Shown here: one piece after another, positions 40,779 through 48,218 of the stretch
Numbering within the stretch: position 1 is the first letter of the stretch
Layout of the letters: each line of letters starts with the position of its first letter
From: Paenibacillus oleatilyticus
Lineage (GTDB): Bacteria > Bacillota > Bacilli > Paenibacillales > NBRC-103111
Direction: 5' to 3'
Assembly (NCBI RefSeq): GCF_018998565.1
Contig: NZ_JAHNZO010000041.1
Span: forward strand, 1-55,560
Length of the DNA: 55,560 nt
The notes under the pieces: model-generated
The model's database searches: none
What the model was told of the DNA's origin: nothing
What the model saw: the letters and a program-made list of their open reading frames with translations, nothing else
Position numbers and translations under genes: made by a program

Positions 40779-41418
40779 ACCACGCACTCCACATGTCTCG
40801 ACCTATCAAGAGGGATGGTGTCGCGGCTGCTAATCATTCCTCAAAAATTTGCTATTCCCATATATCCAAAAGTGTGTGAGAATTTACATTAAATAGAATA
40901 TGATAGTGTCCGATATATATTAAGATAAGGAATAAGGAATCGGTTATAGAAAGCCAGAAGTAGTTAGCCAAAAGGGAGATTTGCCGTATGAGTATATTAT
41001 TGAGGGTAGAACAAGAATCCGGTGGTCAGCCGCTTGAACTTGGCGATGGACAAATTACTGGCTATAGCTATATCAATACAAGCCCGTCAGATTTTTTTGC
41101 CAAAGCGTATAATGCGGTGCACTCGATTCAGATCCGGGGTGAGATCCCACTTCGACTACTTCCTCCTATGGAAAAAGATGCGGACAACTCCAATACGCTG
41201 TATGCCTGGGCCCTTACCGAGTATAGGCCGGACAATGATTTTTATCGATGCGTTACCGTCCAAATCGTGAGGCACGAAAAGACGATTCGAGAGGTCAAAT
41301 TTACACACGCATACGTTCACGTTTATCAAGAACAGGTTAATGGCTTGAAAGGAGTATTAGAGTTTGAACTTGTTGTAAGACAGAGACGGGATCAATTGGA
41401 TAGTATTCAGTTTGGTTC
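40779..41418 (+). repeat. Long direct repeat R2 (promoter plus effector N-terminus)
   Basis: Second copy of the R1 block (32551-33183). By hand count about 13 of the first 144 encoded residues differ, so protein identity is about 91%. The promoter region is nearly unchanged, with a small insertion in the leader. Confidence 0.9.
40890..40916 (+). promoter_or_regulatory. Sigma-D-type promoter of the caspase-like effector
   Basis: TAAA, 15 bases, then TCCGATAT, identical to the R1 promoter, with TGTGTGAGAATTTACAT before it. The leader to the ATG at 40988 is slightly longer than in R1. Confidence 0.6.
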
Positions 41419-42271
41419 GGTTGAATCTATAAAACAAAACTTTACAAACAACAAAGAAAAACGTGTTACGGTCTTATCTAGTCCGACGAAGATCGAGTTT
41501 GCAAAAGCGCAAGGACAAATGATATATGCGTATGCGGAAGAGATAGAAGGTGATAGCTTAAGTACCTTAAGTGAAAGTGAGGCTATTGTGCTTAGCGGAA
41601 GTCATCGAAGTATAAATGCAGCCCGGCAGTTTATTGAACCCGCAATTAAACAAATTCGTGACATTGCAACGTATACTAATGAAAAAGATATTGTTTGGAT
41701 TATCACAGATTCTGGATACAGCGATACTGATAAGAATCTTATGAGAGATGCTGTAAATCAAATTCGTATTGTTAAAAATGTTACGGTAACTATGCTATTT
41801 GCAACTAGTAAACAACAGATCATAGACCACTTTAACTATGGTAGAAATAGAAGTGTGGTTAAAATATCTATGCTTCGTGTATTTTCTCATGGTGTGAAAG
41901 GAGAGTTATCACTAGGTTTAGGTACAGATGAAAGTTTGAGTATTGGGATATCGGATATTTCATATTTTAATTCAAGCTCTTTTTCGTCTACTTTTAATAC
42001 AACATTTTACTCGTGTAATACTGGAACTGAAATTAGTGAAGGAAGGAGTTTTGCCCAAAGTTGGGTTAATCAAACTGGTGGTTCTGCTCTTGCAGCGACA
42101 GATGGTAAAACAACTTATGAATTCATAAACAAGGATAGAGGAACGCTATGGGATTTAAAGGATAGTATGAATATTAGAATAGGCATCAATATAGATAATA
42201 CGGGGTGCAAGTACTATCCTGTACTTGACCCTGAGACTCCTGACGTATATTGGAAAACTTTCAACAAATAA
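40988..42271 (+). CDS. Hcp/TssD-like N-terminal domain fused to a caspase-like (clan CD) module
   Basis: 427 residues. Residues 1-145 are the Hcp/TssD-like domain shared with the GH19 effector; the linker (VTVLSSPTK versus VTILSRAPK) is also related. The C-terminal part is different: MLRVFSHGVKGELSLGLGTD has the His-Gly motif (His301), SSFSSTFNTTFYSCNTGTE has the Ser/Cys motif (Cys343), and SWVNQTGGSALAATDGKTTY follows. His-Gly plus (S)C is the clan CD peptidase pattern; DUF4347-type proteins look alike. It is probably a protease effector. Confidence 0.65.
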   Translation: MSILLRVEQESGGQPLELGDGQITGYSYINTSPSDFFAKAYNAVHSIQIRGEIPLRLLPPMEKDADNSNTLYAWALTEYRPDNDFYRCVTVQIVRHEKTIREVKFTHAYVHVYQEQVNGLKGVLEFELVVRQRRDQLDSIQFGSVESIKQNFTNNKEKRVTVLSSPTKIEFAKAQGQMIYAYAEEIEGDSLSTLSESEAIVLSGSHRSINAARQFIEPAIKQIRDIATYTNEKDIVWIITDSGYSDTDKNLMRDAVNQIRIVKNVTVTMLFATSKQQIIDHFNYGRNRSVVKISMLRVFSHGVKGELSLGLGTDESLSIGISDISYFNSSSFSSTFNTTFYSCNTGTEISEGRSFAQSWVNQTGGSALAATDGKTTYEFINKDRGTLWDLKDSMNIRIGINIDNTGCKYYPVLDPETPDVYWKTFNK

Positions 42272-42287
42272 TAATTTCGGGGGACTA

Positions 42288-42788
42288 ATGAAAAAGCTAA
42301 AATTGATTCTGGTATTCATTGCTGTAATTTTGATAGCATTTATTTTCATTCAAGAATTACCAGTAAAACATGCAATATCGGCTGAGTTTGATTACATTCC
42401 TAAAGGCGAACTTCCTTTAGGTGAAATTGAAATTATTTGTGAGCATTCAGACGTATCGGGAGCGGATTGGAAAATACTTGGATACAATAATCATTTGTTC
42501 CCTTCCACTAACGGCTATATGTATGTTGAAGGTATAAACCCATTGAATGAGTTGAGCGAGTTCATAACTATTTATGATAATGGTGTAGCAGGATATAAAA
42601 AAAATAGATTTATCATTAAGGGAGTGTTAGAGAAACGAGAAGGTCCTCGTTATAACGAACAAGATGGAAATTTGGTTCTTATTTCAAAGGGATGGGAAAT
42701 CCTTTCCCCGATTAGCAGAAGAGATTTTTTCAGGCCTTATGCTTCAAAATCATATCTGTCAAAATGGGATTATAAATCATCGAAGTAG
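42288..42788 (+). CDS. Membrane-anchored protein, putative immunity to the caspase-like effector
   Basis: 166 residues. An N-terminal hydrophobic segment (LKLILVFIAVILIAFIFI) precedes a soluble beta-rich domain (EFDYIPKGELPLGEIEIICE, YNNHLFPSTNGYMYVEGINP, IIKGVLEKREGPRYNE). It starts 17 bases after the effector stop with a GGGGG site, so the two are co-translated, as expected of an effector-immunity pair. No family is recognised. Confidence 0.6.
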   Translation: MKKLKLILVFIAVILIAFIFIQELPVKHAISAEFDYIPKGELPLGEIEIICEHSDVSGADWKILGYNNHLFPSTNGYMYVEGINPLNELSEFITIYDNGVAGYKKNRFIIKGVLEKREGPRYNEQDGNLVLISKGWEILSPISRRDFFRPYASKSYLSKWDYKSSK

Positions 42789-42848
42789 CTTTAGAATTAA
42801 ACCCTAGCTACTTCCGAGCAATCCCTTTTCCAATAAGGAGCAAGAAGA

Positions 42849-42977
42849 ATGAGTGGCAAAATAGTTATTTCGGTTTTTCTATTTTTGATGATGGCATGGG
42901 GGCTTTTTATTATTTTCAGATCTGAAGTTAATCTGAAATATAACTTTGGGGAATATCTTCAAGAGTGTTTCTCATAA
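42849..42977 (+). CDS. Small membrane protein (MSGKIV type)
   Basis: 42 residues with one helix (IVISVFLFLMMAWGLFIIF). Its start MSGKIVISVFLFLMMAWG resembles MADKIVLTFFTMPIIAWG of the gene at 43414, so it is probably a truncated relative, missing the second half. AAGGAG precedes the ATG at eight bases. Confidence 0.5.
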   Translation: MSGKIVISVFLFLMMAWGLFIIFRSEVNLKYNFGEYLQECFS

Positions 42978-43059
42978 TAATCATGATTAGTTTCTATGTG
43001 TATGCTATCAGTACAATAATATAGCTCTGACCTCGAAATATTGATGACCAAAGTCAGCC

Positions 43060-43320
43060 TTGTCTTCGGAAAGCAGGTCTCGTTTGGAAACCATAATTTT
43101 TCTAATCATCTTTTTGGGCGCTTCTTTTTCTTATGGGCTTGTTGCTGTACTAAATCCAACGTGGGCATGGAAGCATGGATTTCGTACTAGCAAGGTACGT
43201 GAACCCAATCAGGCAGATTTGCTTATGACCAAAGTTATGGGAGTATTTTTAATAATAGTAATGATCGTTATACTGGTCGTCGTCATTATGAATTTAAATT
43301 TTATAGATTTGCAATTTTAA
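43060..43320 (+). CDS. Small two-helix membrane protein
   Basis: 86 residues with helices IIFLIIFLGASFSYGLVAVL and VFLIIVMIVILVVVIMNL, linked by NPTWAWKHGFRTSKVREPNQ. The pattern of a helix, a NP.WAWK loop and a second helix recalls DUF6199-type small membrane proteins. No ATG is present: the start is TTG at 43060 or TTG at 43084 (near GCAGG). It is one of three tandem small membrane genes. Confidence 0.5.
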   Translation: MSSESRSRLETIIFLIIFLGASFSYGLVAVLNPTWAWKHGFRTSKVREPNQADLLMTKVMGVFLIIVMIVILVVVIMNLNFIDLQF

Positions 43321-43413
43321 GAAGTGCTCGCTTCGTCTTTAAGCTTTGCTGATCCTTTTGGGCAACATACCACTAAAAAAAGACTTGATGCAAATTAAGG
43401 AAGGCTGTTAGAA

Positions 43414-43641
43414 ATGGCTGACAAAATTGTCCTTACGTTCTTCACAATGCCTATCATAGCTTGGGGAGTGTTGAGTTTACTAAAGCCGGAACTTGCATTA
43501 AAGTATACCTTAGGTATGTTGCACAAACACGTAAAACCCAATCTATACTTTATTTTTAACACTAAATTTTCAGGGATACTTTTCATTATAGGAGCTGTAT
43601 TTATTCTATTCCTTATCTGGACAGCTAGAATGGGAGCTTGA
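43414..43641 (+). CDS. Small two-helix membrane protein, relative of 42849 and 43060
   Basis: 75 residues: MADKIVLTFFTMPIIAWGVL, then LLKPELALKYTLGMLHKHVK and a second helix SGILFIIGAVFILFLI. The layout equals the neighbouring 43060 product. AAGGAAGG precedes the ATG. The function is unknown; membrane-borne immunity is one option. Confidence 0.55.
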   Translation: MADKIVLTFFTMPIIAWGVLSLLKPELALKYTLGMLHKHVKPNLYFIFNTKFSGILFIIGAVFILFLIWTARMGA

Positions 43642-43715
43642 AAGCGCGGCGGATAAAAAACAAAAGGTAGCATTATCGTCATCGCTAGATGAATTGAAGG
43701 AGCCATTAAAGTAGT

Positions 43716-44258
43716 ATGGGGACACCAGCAGTTATATTAACGAAAAAGGAAGGATACTCCCCTGAAAAATTATTAGCAGATTCAATAGTTGCAACTTTTC
43801 ATGCGGGTGTTACTCTTTATTTCCATAATAATCAACAATATGATGAAAAAGGACATTTTTCTTACACAACACTAAATATTAATGAAAGACCCTTTAATGA
43901 TAGCAGCAATAGTTCGTTTCTTTTTTATATTCATTCTAAAAAAAGTCCCAGCAGCAATAGTTCGTTTCTTTTTTATATTCATTCTAAAAAAAGTCCCAGC
44001 ATAGATTTTTATTATCATGAAGATTTAGGACTAGACACTGAGTTGGAATTAAGCCAAGTAGGACATATTGAAGATATCTATGGAGTACAGAAGCTCATTT
44101 TCATTTTTATTTATGAATATTTAAGAGTAAACCCTAATGATCTTTTCTGGATCACCGATTATGGTTGGATATATACTTGGGAGGATATGCAAAAATTAAA
44201 ATCATTACCTTATGACCCTGACTGGTGTTATAAAGACCCGAAATTATTACCTAAGTGA
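43716..44258 (+). CDS. Immunity-like protein with an internal 16-residue duplication
   Basis: 180 residues: MGTPAVILTKKEGYSPEKLL, FHAGVTLYFHNNQQYDEKGH, and the end LFWITDYGWIYTWEDMQKLK. Family relatives at 44387 and 37799 share the MG.S..LLxK start and the WIxEDxFYTLEDLKK-type end. In the middle a 48-base unit (NSSFLFYIHSKKSPS) is repeated exactly, in frame. The family is unknown. Confidence 0.65.
   Translation: MGTPAVILTKKEGYSPEKLLADSIVATFHAGVTLYFHNNQQYDEKGHFSYTTLNINERPFNDSSNSSFLFYIHSKKSPSSNSSFLFYIHSKKSPSIDFYYHEDLGLDTELELSQVGHIEDIYGVQKLIFIFIYEYLRVNPNDLFWITDYGWIYTWEDMQKLKSLPYDPDWCYKDPKLLPK
43902..43997 (+). repeat. Exact 48-bp tandem duplication inside the 43716 gene
   Basis: Copy one is 43902-43949, copy two 43950-43997, both AGCAGCAATAGTTCGTTTCT and so on to AAAGTCCC. 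The frame is kept and 16 residues are added. Such an exact copy is recent; slippage or unequal exchange is the likely cause. Confidence 0.9.
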
Positions 44259-44312
44259 CCACATGATTGCTCAATATAGCAGGGAAGATACAGCCAGACC
44301 TAAAGTAATATA

Positions 44313-44387
44313 ATTATTCAGGAACTTAACAGTAAAAGTGTTAAAATTATAAATTCACCAGAAGAGTTAGAAGGCGTATTGAAATAA
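44313..44387 (+). pseudogene. C-terminal tail of a lost gene
   Basis: The frame reads IIQELNSKSVKIINSPEELE and GVLK, then TAA overlapping the next ATG (TAATG). It has the look of a protein C-terminus, but the part before is not coding. It is another cut end in the cluster. Confidence 0.4.
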
Positions 44388-44864
44388 TGGGAATATCAAC
44401 ATTTTTATTATTTAAACATGGAGAAAGTATTGCAGTAAACGGACCTACTATCGAACATTAAAAATCTCTGTGTAAGGGAAAATCATTTCTTTGATAGTGA
44501 CGAAGAAAAATTCAACGACGAAGGAACACTAAAATATTCCCGAATGTATATTAGTGATATTCCATTCAGAGAAAATTATTCAAGACAACTTTGTTTTAGC
44601 CTATATGATGAGCCCTATGAATATCAGATAGTTAGTTTTAAGTGGGATAATACTCATAGTAAATATTTCAAAGCAATGGCTTCTGATGACTTTTGTGATA
44701 ATGAAGATTTATTATTGCGAGTTGCATATGGAATTCTTAATATATATCCAACTGCAAAAATATGGATAGAAGAAGATTGGTTTTATACTTTAGAGGATTT
44801 GAAAAAAATTGTGAACACTTCATACAATAATAACTGGTGTTATGAAAATCCAAGTAACTTATGA
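44387..44864 (+). pseudogene. Immunity-like gene, copy 2, single frameshift
   Basis: MGISTFLLFKHGESIAVNG is read from ATG 44387; an extra G in AACGGACC (about 44440) throws the frame into an early stop. One frame over, LLSNIKNLCVRENHFFDSDE and KYSRMYISDIPFRENYSRQL continue to the end WFYTLEDLKK..NNWCYENPSNL. The rest is intact, so an internal ATG at 44544 might make a short form. A close relative of 37799 and a distant one of 43716. Confidence 0.65.
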
Positions 44865-44989
44865 CATAACACCACCACCGTCAAAATAGTGGGTGAGGAA
44901 GGAAAAAGCCAAGGAGTTTCATAAAATTCATGAGTACTACACATGCTTCTACTGATTCGGCATAATGTCAGTCATATAATACGTTGTGC

Positions 44990-45688
44990 TGACCTTGCTC
45001 GGAATAGATAGACACATAGAAAACCTCTATAATAAATAATGGAGGGATTTCGCATGAGGCAAGGTAGAAAATACGACAAGGCATTTAAAGAACATAATCT
45101 TCCGGTGGCCGATAACATCATAAATCAAAACTTTGAAACGAGTAAGCCTAATGAGAAATGGCTCTCCGATATTACCTACATACCGACGGGTGAAGGCTGG
45201 TTATACCTTGCCGGTGTCATGGATCTCTATGGCCGCAGACTCGTGGGTTGGGCAATGGATAGTCGCATGAAGACGGAATTAGTCTCCTCTGCACTCCAGC
45301 AGGCCATCGGCCGAACAGGCGCAACAGAAGGGCTGATCGTGCATTCAGATCGAGGCGTTCAATATGCCAGTAAGGAATACCAGAAACTTTTAAAGAAACA
45401 CGGATTCCTCTGCAGCATGAGTCGCAAAGGCAATTGTTACGATAATTCGCCATTGGAATCATTTTGGGGTAAGCTCAAAATGGAATGGCTCAACGATCGC
45501 TCTTTTAAGACTCGAGCTGAGGCTAAGAAGGCGGTATTCGAGTATATCGAGTTGTTTTACAATCGACGGAGAACTCATTCTTCCAACGGTTATGTACCGC
45601 CATTTAGGCTAGCTTAGGCTATCTAAACTATTAGGCTAACAGGTGTAACTGAGGCTTTCTATTTGTCTACTTTTTCAGGGTAAGATCA
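44990..45688 (+). mobile_element. IS3-family (IS150-group-like) insertion sequence, internally deleted
   Basis: The ends 44990-45027 and 45651-45688 are 38-base imperfect inverted repeats (TGACCTTGC..TAGACACATAGAAAACCTC against TGATCTTACCC..TAGACAAATAGAAAGCCTC). The total of 699 bp is about half of a normal IS3 element. Only a fused short transposase ORF remains inside. I see no clear target duplication. Confidence 0.75.
45054..45617 (+). CDS. IS3 transposase, in-frame fusion of orfA start to orfB catalytic core
   Basis: 187 residues. MRQGRKYDKAFKEHN looks like the first codons of orfA; from NLPVADNIINQNFETSKPN it is the orfB integrase core (rve). The catalytic triad is present: WLSDITYIPT, VHSDRGVQYAS and SPLESFWGKLKME. 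The HTH and leucine-zipper part of orfA and the first ~90 residues of orfB are missing, so it should not transpose on its own. GGAGGG is a good ribosome site. Confidence 0.8.
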   Translation: MRQGRKYDKAFKEHNLPVADNIINQNFETSKPNEKWLSDITYIPTGEGWLYLAGVMDLYGRRLVGWAMDSRMKTELVSSALQQAIGRTGATEGLIVHSDRGVQYASKEYQKLLKKHGFLCSMSRKGNCYDNSPLESFWGKLKMEWLNDRSFKTRAEAKKAVFEYIELFYNRRRTHSSNGYVPPFRLA

Positions 45689-45690
45689 AA

Positions 45691-45759
45691 TTGAAAGAAA
45701 CCGTTGATGACTACACAAAGAACCCCTATATCTTAGGGGCGACTAAAAATGATTGGTAG
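45691..45759 (+). pseudogene. C-terminal tail cut by the IS insertion
   Basis: Right after the IS, a frame reads LKETVDDYTKNPYILGATKN and DW before TAG. It reads like the end of a protein; its beginning is not on the other side of the IS, so the event removed more than the target site. Confidence 0.35.
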
Positions 45760-45902
45760 GGATTGAGGTTTTTGAAAAGAAAAATTGACGAAGTGGATGG
45801 CTATAAGATTCATTTATGCAAATAAAATTCGTAATTCATTGGATTAGTGGTGAAAACAATGCATTAATTTCGAATTATGATGAGTGCATTTCTTGAAATA
45901 AA

Positions 45903-45946
45903 ATAGGAATTTGCCGCTCCCTAGAGAATGGTAAATTCCTATTTTG
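45903..45946. terminator. Terminator-like hairpin
   Basis: AATAGGAATTT and AAATTCCTATTTT pair around a 20-base loop. It lies 16 bases beyond the stop of the minus-strand secreted-protein gene. Confidence 0.55.
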
Positions 45947-45962
45947 CCTTGATTTGAATCTA

Positions 45963-46421
45963 CTAGTTGCCCAAAGTGATGTATATGTCAGCAGTCGATC
46001 TTCCGATATTGTCAATAATAACAAAATATGTGCCTACATCAAGATTGACACGATGCGCTTCACTTGCTCGCCCGTATACGGTTACTGAAGGATAACTGCC
46101 ACTGTAATTAGCCTTGAGAACACTATACCTAACTATTGGATCTTCTTCGTTTGAATAAGTTGCTCTTTGATTAATCCGTAGAATCGCCGTATGAGGGGAA
46201 GTTGATTCATATATTCCCTCAGGCCATGTTGATACCGATGCCCCCCGAGGAAGAGCAGGTTCCTCAGCCCACATATTACCTAATGCAGCAATGCTCTTTA
46301 CCTGTGCTTCTGGCTGTTTCTCAGGGAATACTGCTGGGCTGGTTGCTGCTAAAGCTGATTGTGCCAAGAGTGCCATACTACCACCGATAATCAGAGTTGG
46401 TACAATTTTTTTTAACTTCAT
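45963..46421 (-). CDS. Secreted protein of unknown function
   Basis: 152 residues. The signal peptide KKIVPTLIIGGSMALLAQSALAA is clear. The mature part is beta-rich (TAILRINQRATYSNEEDPI, SVLKANYSGSYPSVTVYGRA, VNLDVGTYFVIIDNIGRSTA), like an Ig-type or jelly-roll fold, with no cysteines. AGGAGG precedes the ATG. The upstream 370 bases hold two small dyads (46601-46623 AGGACAC/GTGTCCT and GAACCC/GGGTTC at about 46676) and no gene. Confidence 0.7.
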   Translation of the reverse strand: MKLKKIVPTLIIGGSMALLAQSALAATSPAVFPEKQPEAQVKSIAALGNMWAEEPALPRGASVSTWPEGIYESTSPHTAILRINQRATYSNEEDPIVRYSVLKANYSGSYPSVTVYGRASEAHRVNLDVGTYFVIIDNIGRSTADIYITLGN

Positions 46422-46600
46422 TCAGATACCTCCTAAATTTTTTAGCGAGTTTGAAGTGAAGTGACAACCAAAATATACCATATAATGAATTGCATGTAAA
46501 TAAAATTTGTGATTAAAGTTCTGAAGCATACAATAAAATCCGCATTTTATATTAAATAGAAGGGAAAGAATCTGTAGAGTACTATGGTTGGATAATAAAA

Positions 46601-46623
46601 AGGACACATTAAAAAAGTGTCCT
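46601..46623. other. Inverted repeat in a gene-free stretch
   Basis: AGGACAC-ATTAAAAAA-GTGTCCT is a perfect 7-bp dyad without a U-tail. The region 46422-46798 otherwise holds only a second dyad (GAACCC...GGGTTC near 46676) and the HNH promoter. Confidence 0.4.
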
Positions 46624-46739
46624 AAGTAATGCTATCGGTGGATAATTGCATGCATTGTGCTAAAAATTTGAACCCCTCTTTAGACGTTTGGGTTCTATTT
46701 TCTGTTTTTTTCTACCTTTTTCGACTTCTGTCTTTGAAA

Positions 46740-46759
46740 GATGTGGTATAATTTTACTA
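46740..46759 (+). promoter_or_regulatory. Extended -10 promoter of the HNH gene
   Basis: TGGTATAAT with TATAAT at 46747-46752 and TTTACTA after it; the 20 bases are identical to the CPBP gene promoter (22653-22672). It lies 47 bases before the HNH start. Confidence 0.55.
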
Positions 46760-46798
46760 TTAAGACAATTCGAAAACCAAGACTATAGAGGGAAAGAT

Positions 46799-47743
46799 AT
46801 GACATTCCTTGAGAAATGGCTCTATATTATCCGCAACTGTTCGTTTGATAACAGTTATAAAGCAGCATGGGCCAAGGCAATCACCGAAATTGCTGTAGAA
46901 TATGATTTTCACCAACCAATTGGAAGCACGATGCAAATTGGGCTTGAAGACATTGCTAAGAAGGTGATTAGATACTACTTCGAGCAAACGATCTTTTTTG
47001 ATTTAAAGCAAAGCCCTAACCCTAATAAACCGCCGAAGATCGTATCCTTAGTGAAGGAGTTAATTGCTGAGTATCAGAAAGTAACGCAAAGCGCTCAACC
47101 GGTTAAATGGTTTCGGTCTAACATTGAGGTAATTTGTAAGATGCAGCTTGAAAAGACGGTAAAGCAAGTGAAAACCGCTTTAAAGGTTGACGTAAGTTAC
47201 CGCTTTTTGACTGTTGAAGGAAAAGTGGTTGAAGATGTTTACAATTATGAACGGAACGCAGATTTCTTATATATAGCTGCTGATAATATGAGAGAACTGA
47301 AAGAGAATAGTTTAATCGTATTTGACGCGATCAATTACAGATGGTCGCAAATGCTTGAAAATTTCAATCATTCGCCGCGCATATGCAAGAAGGTAAAGAT
47401 TATTGATGAAGATAAAGTCAGACGCAAACCGTTGACTAAATTTTTTCAACTTATTGCTGCGGAAAATCCGGACCATATTTGTTTTCATTGTGGGAATAAA
47501 ATCATTGATGAGACTCCCGCTATTGACCATGTAATTCCTTGGTTGTATTTATATAGCGATGACTTATGGAATTTGGTCTATTCTCACCAAACATGCAACT
47601 CAAGCAAATCAAATGTCATTCCAAGCGAAATAACGATACAGAGATTGGAAGAAAGAAATTCAAAGTTACTCGCCATTTTTATGAACCAGGGACAAAAGAA
47701 TAAGCATGTTTCAGAGCTTGAAATGGCTATTACAATGGCCTAG
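46799..47743 (+). CDS. HNH endonuclease
   Basis: 314 residues. The HNH nuclease module is at the C-terminus: ICFHCGNKIIDETPAIDHVI, then YSDDLWNLVYSHQTCNSSKS, with two CxxC-type pairs and the central DH (positions about 250-285). The N-terminal 240 residues (EKWLYIIRNCSFDNSYKAAW, IRYYFEQTIFFDLKQSP) are probably a DNA-recognition or regulation domain of unknown type. It is probably a restriction/defence enzyme. The ATG at 46799 follows GAGGGAAAG. Confidence 0.8.
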   Translation: MTFLEKWLYIIRNCSFDNSYKAAWAKAITEIAVEYDFHQPIGSTMQIGLEDIAKKVIRYYFEQTIFFDLKQSPNPNKPPKIVSLVKELIAEYQKVTQSAQPVKWFRSNIEVICKMQLEKTVKQVKTALKVDVSYRFLTVEGKVVEDVYNYERNADFLYIAADNMRELKENSLIVFDAINYRWSQMLENFNHSPRICKKVKIIDEDKVRRKPLTKFFQLIAAENPDHICFHCGNKIIDETPAIDHVIPWLYLYSDDLWNLVYSHQTCNSSKSNVIPSEITIQRLEERNSKLLAIFMNQGQKNKHVSELEMAITMA

Positions 47744-47794
47744 TCAGAAAGTTTTGGATCTCATGCCAAGGGTAGTCAGAGAGGAGAACGTAGG

Positions 47795-48112
47795 ATGATT
47801 ATCTACAACAAACTCGTAAGAGATAAGATACCGCAGATTATTGAATCATCAGGGAAACAAGCTGAAATTAGAGTTTTAGATGACGCCGAATACAAGAGGA
47901 TGTTGAATATTATGCTTCAAGAGGAACTGGATGAATTTATCGAGGCTGGAGAAGATGAGAAAATACCGGAATTGGCTGATCTGGTCGAGGTTGTTTATGC
48001 AATATTGGAGCATAAGGGGATCAGTATAGAGGAGTTTGAACGAATAAGGAAGGAGAAGAAAGAGAAGCGAGGTGAATTTGGAGAAAGATTATTGCTTGTT
48101 AAAGTTGAGTAA
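47795..48112 (+). CDS. MazG-like nucleotide pyrophosphohydrolase
   Basis: 105 residues: IYNKLVRDKIPQIIESSGK is the classic opening of phosphoribosyl-ATP pyrophosphohydrolase-like/house-cleaning proteins, and EELDEFIEAGEDEKIPELAD with LVEVVYAILEHKG supplies the EExxE...ExxD metal-binding acids. It hydrolyses NTPs or modified dNTPs. It follows the HNH gene within 55 bases; the pair might be a defence unit. Confidence 0.85.
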   Translation: MIIYNKLVRDKIPQIIESSGKQAEIRVLDDAEYKRMLNIMLQEELDEFIEAGEDEKIPELADLVEVVYAILEHKGISIEEFERIRKEKKEKRGEFGERLLLVKVE

Positions 48113-48218
48113 CCTGCGAGGTCTACATGGAAAGATGATACACTTTTCCGTTAATGGTGTTGGATTATCTTGGAGAATAAAAGTCTGATTTCATTTTGAA
48201 TTAAAGGGGATTCAAAGT

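Noticed and set aside
43902..43997. CRISPR-like or satellite array
   Set aside because: Only two abutting 48-bp copies without spacers, in frame inside a gene; this is a simple tandem duplication.
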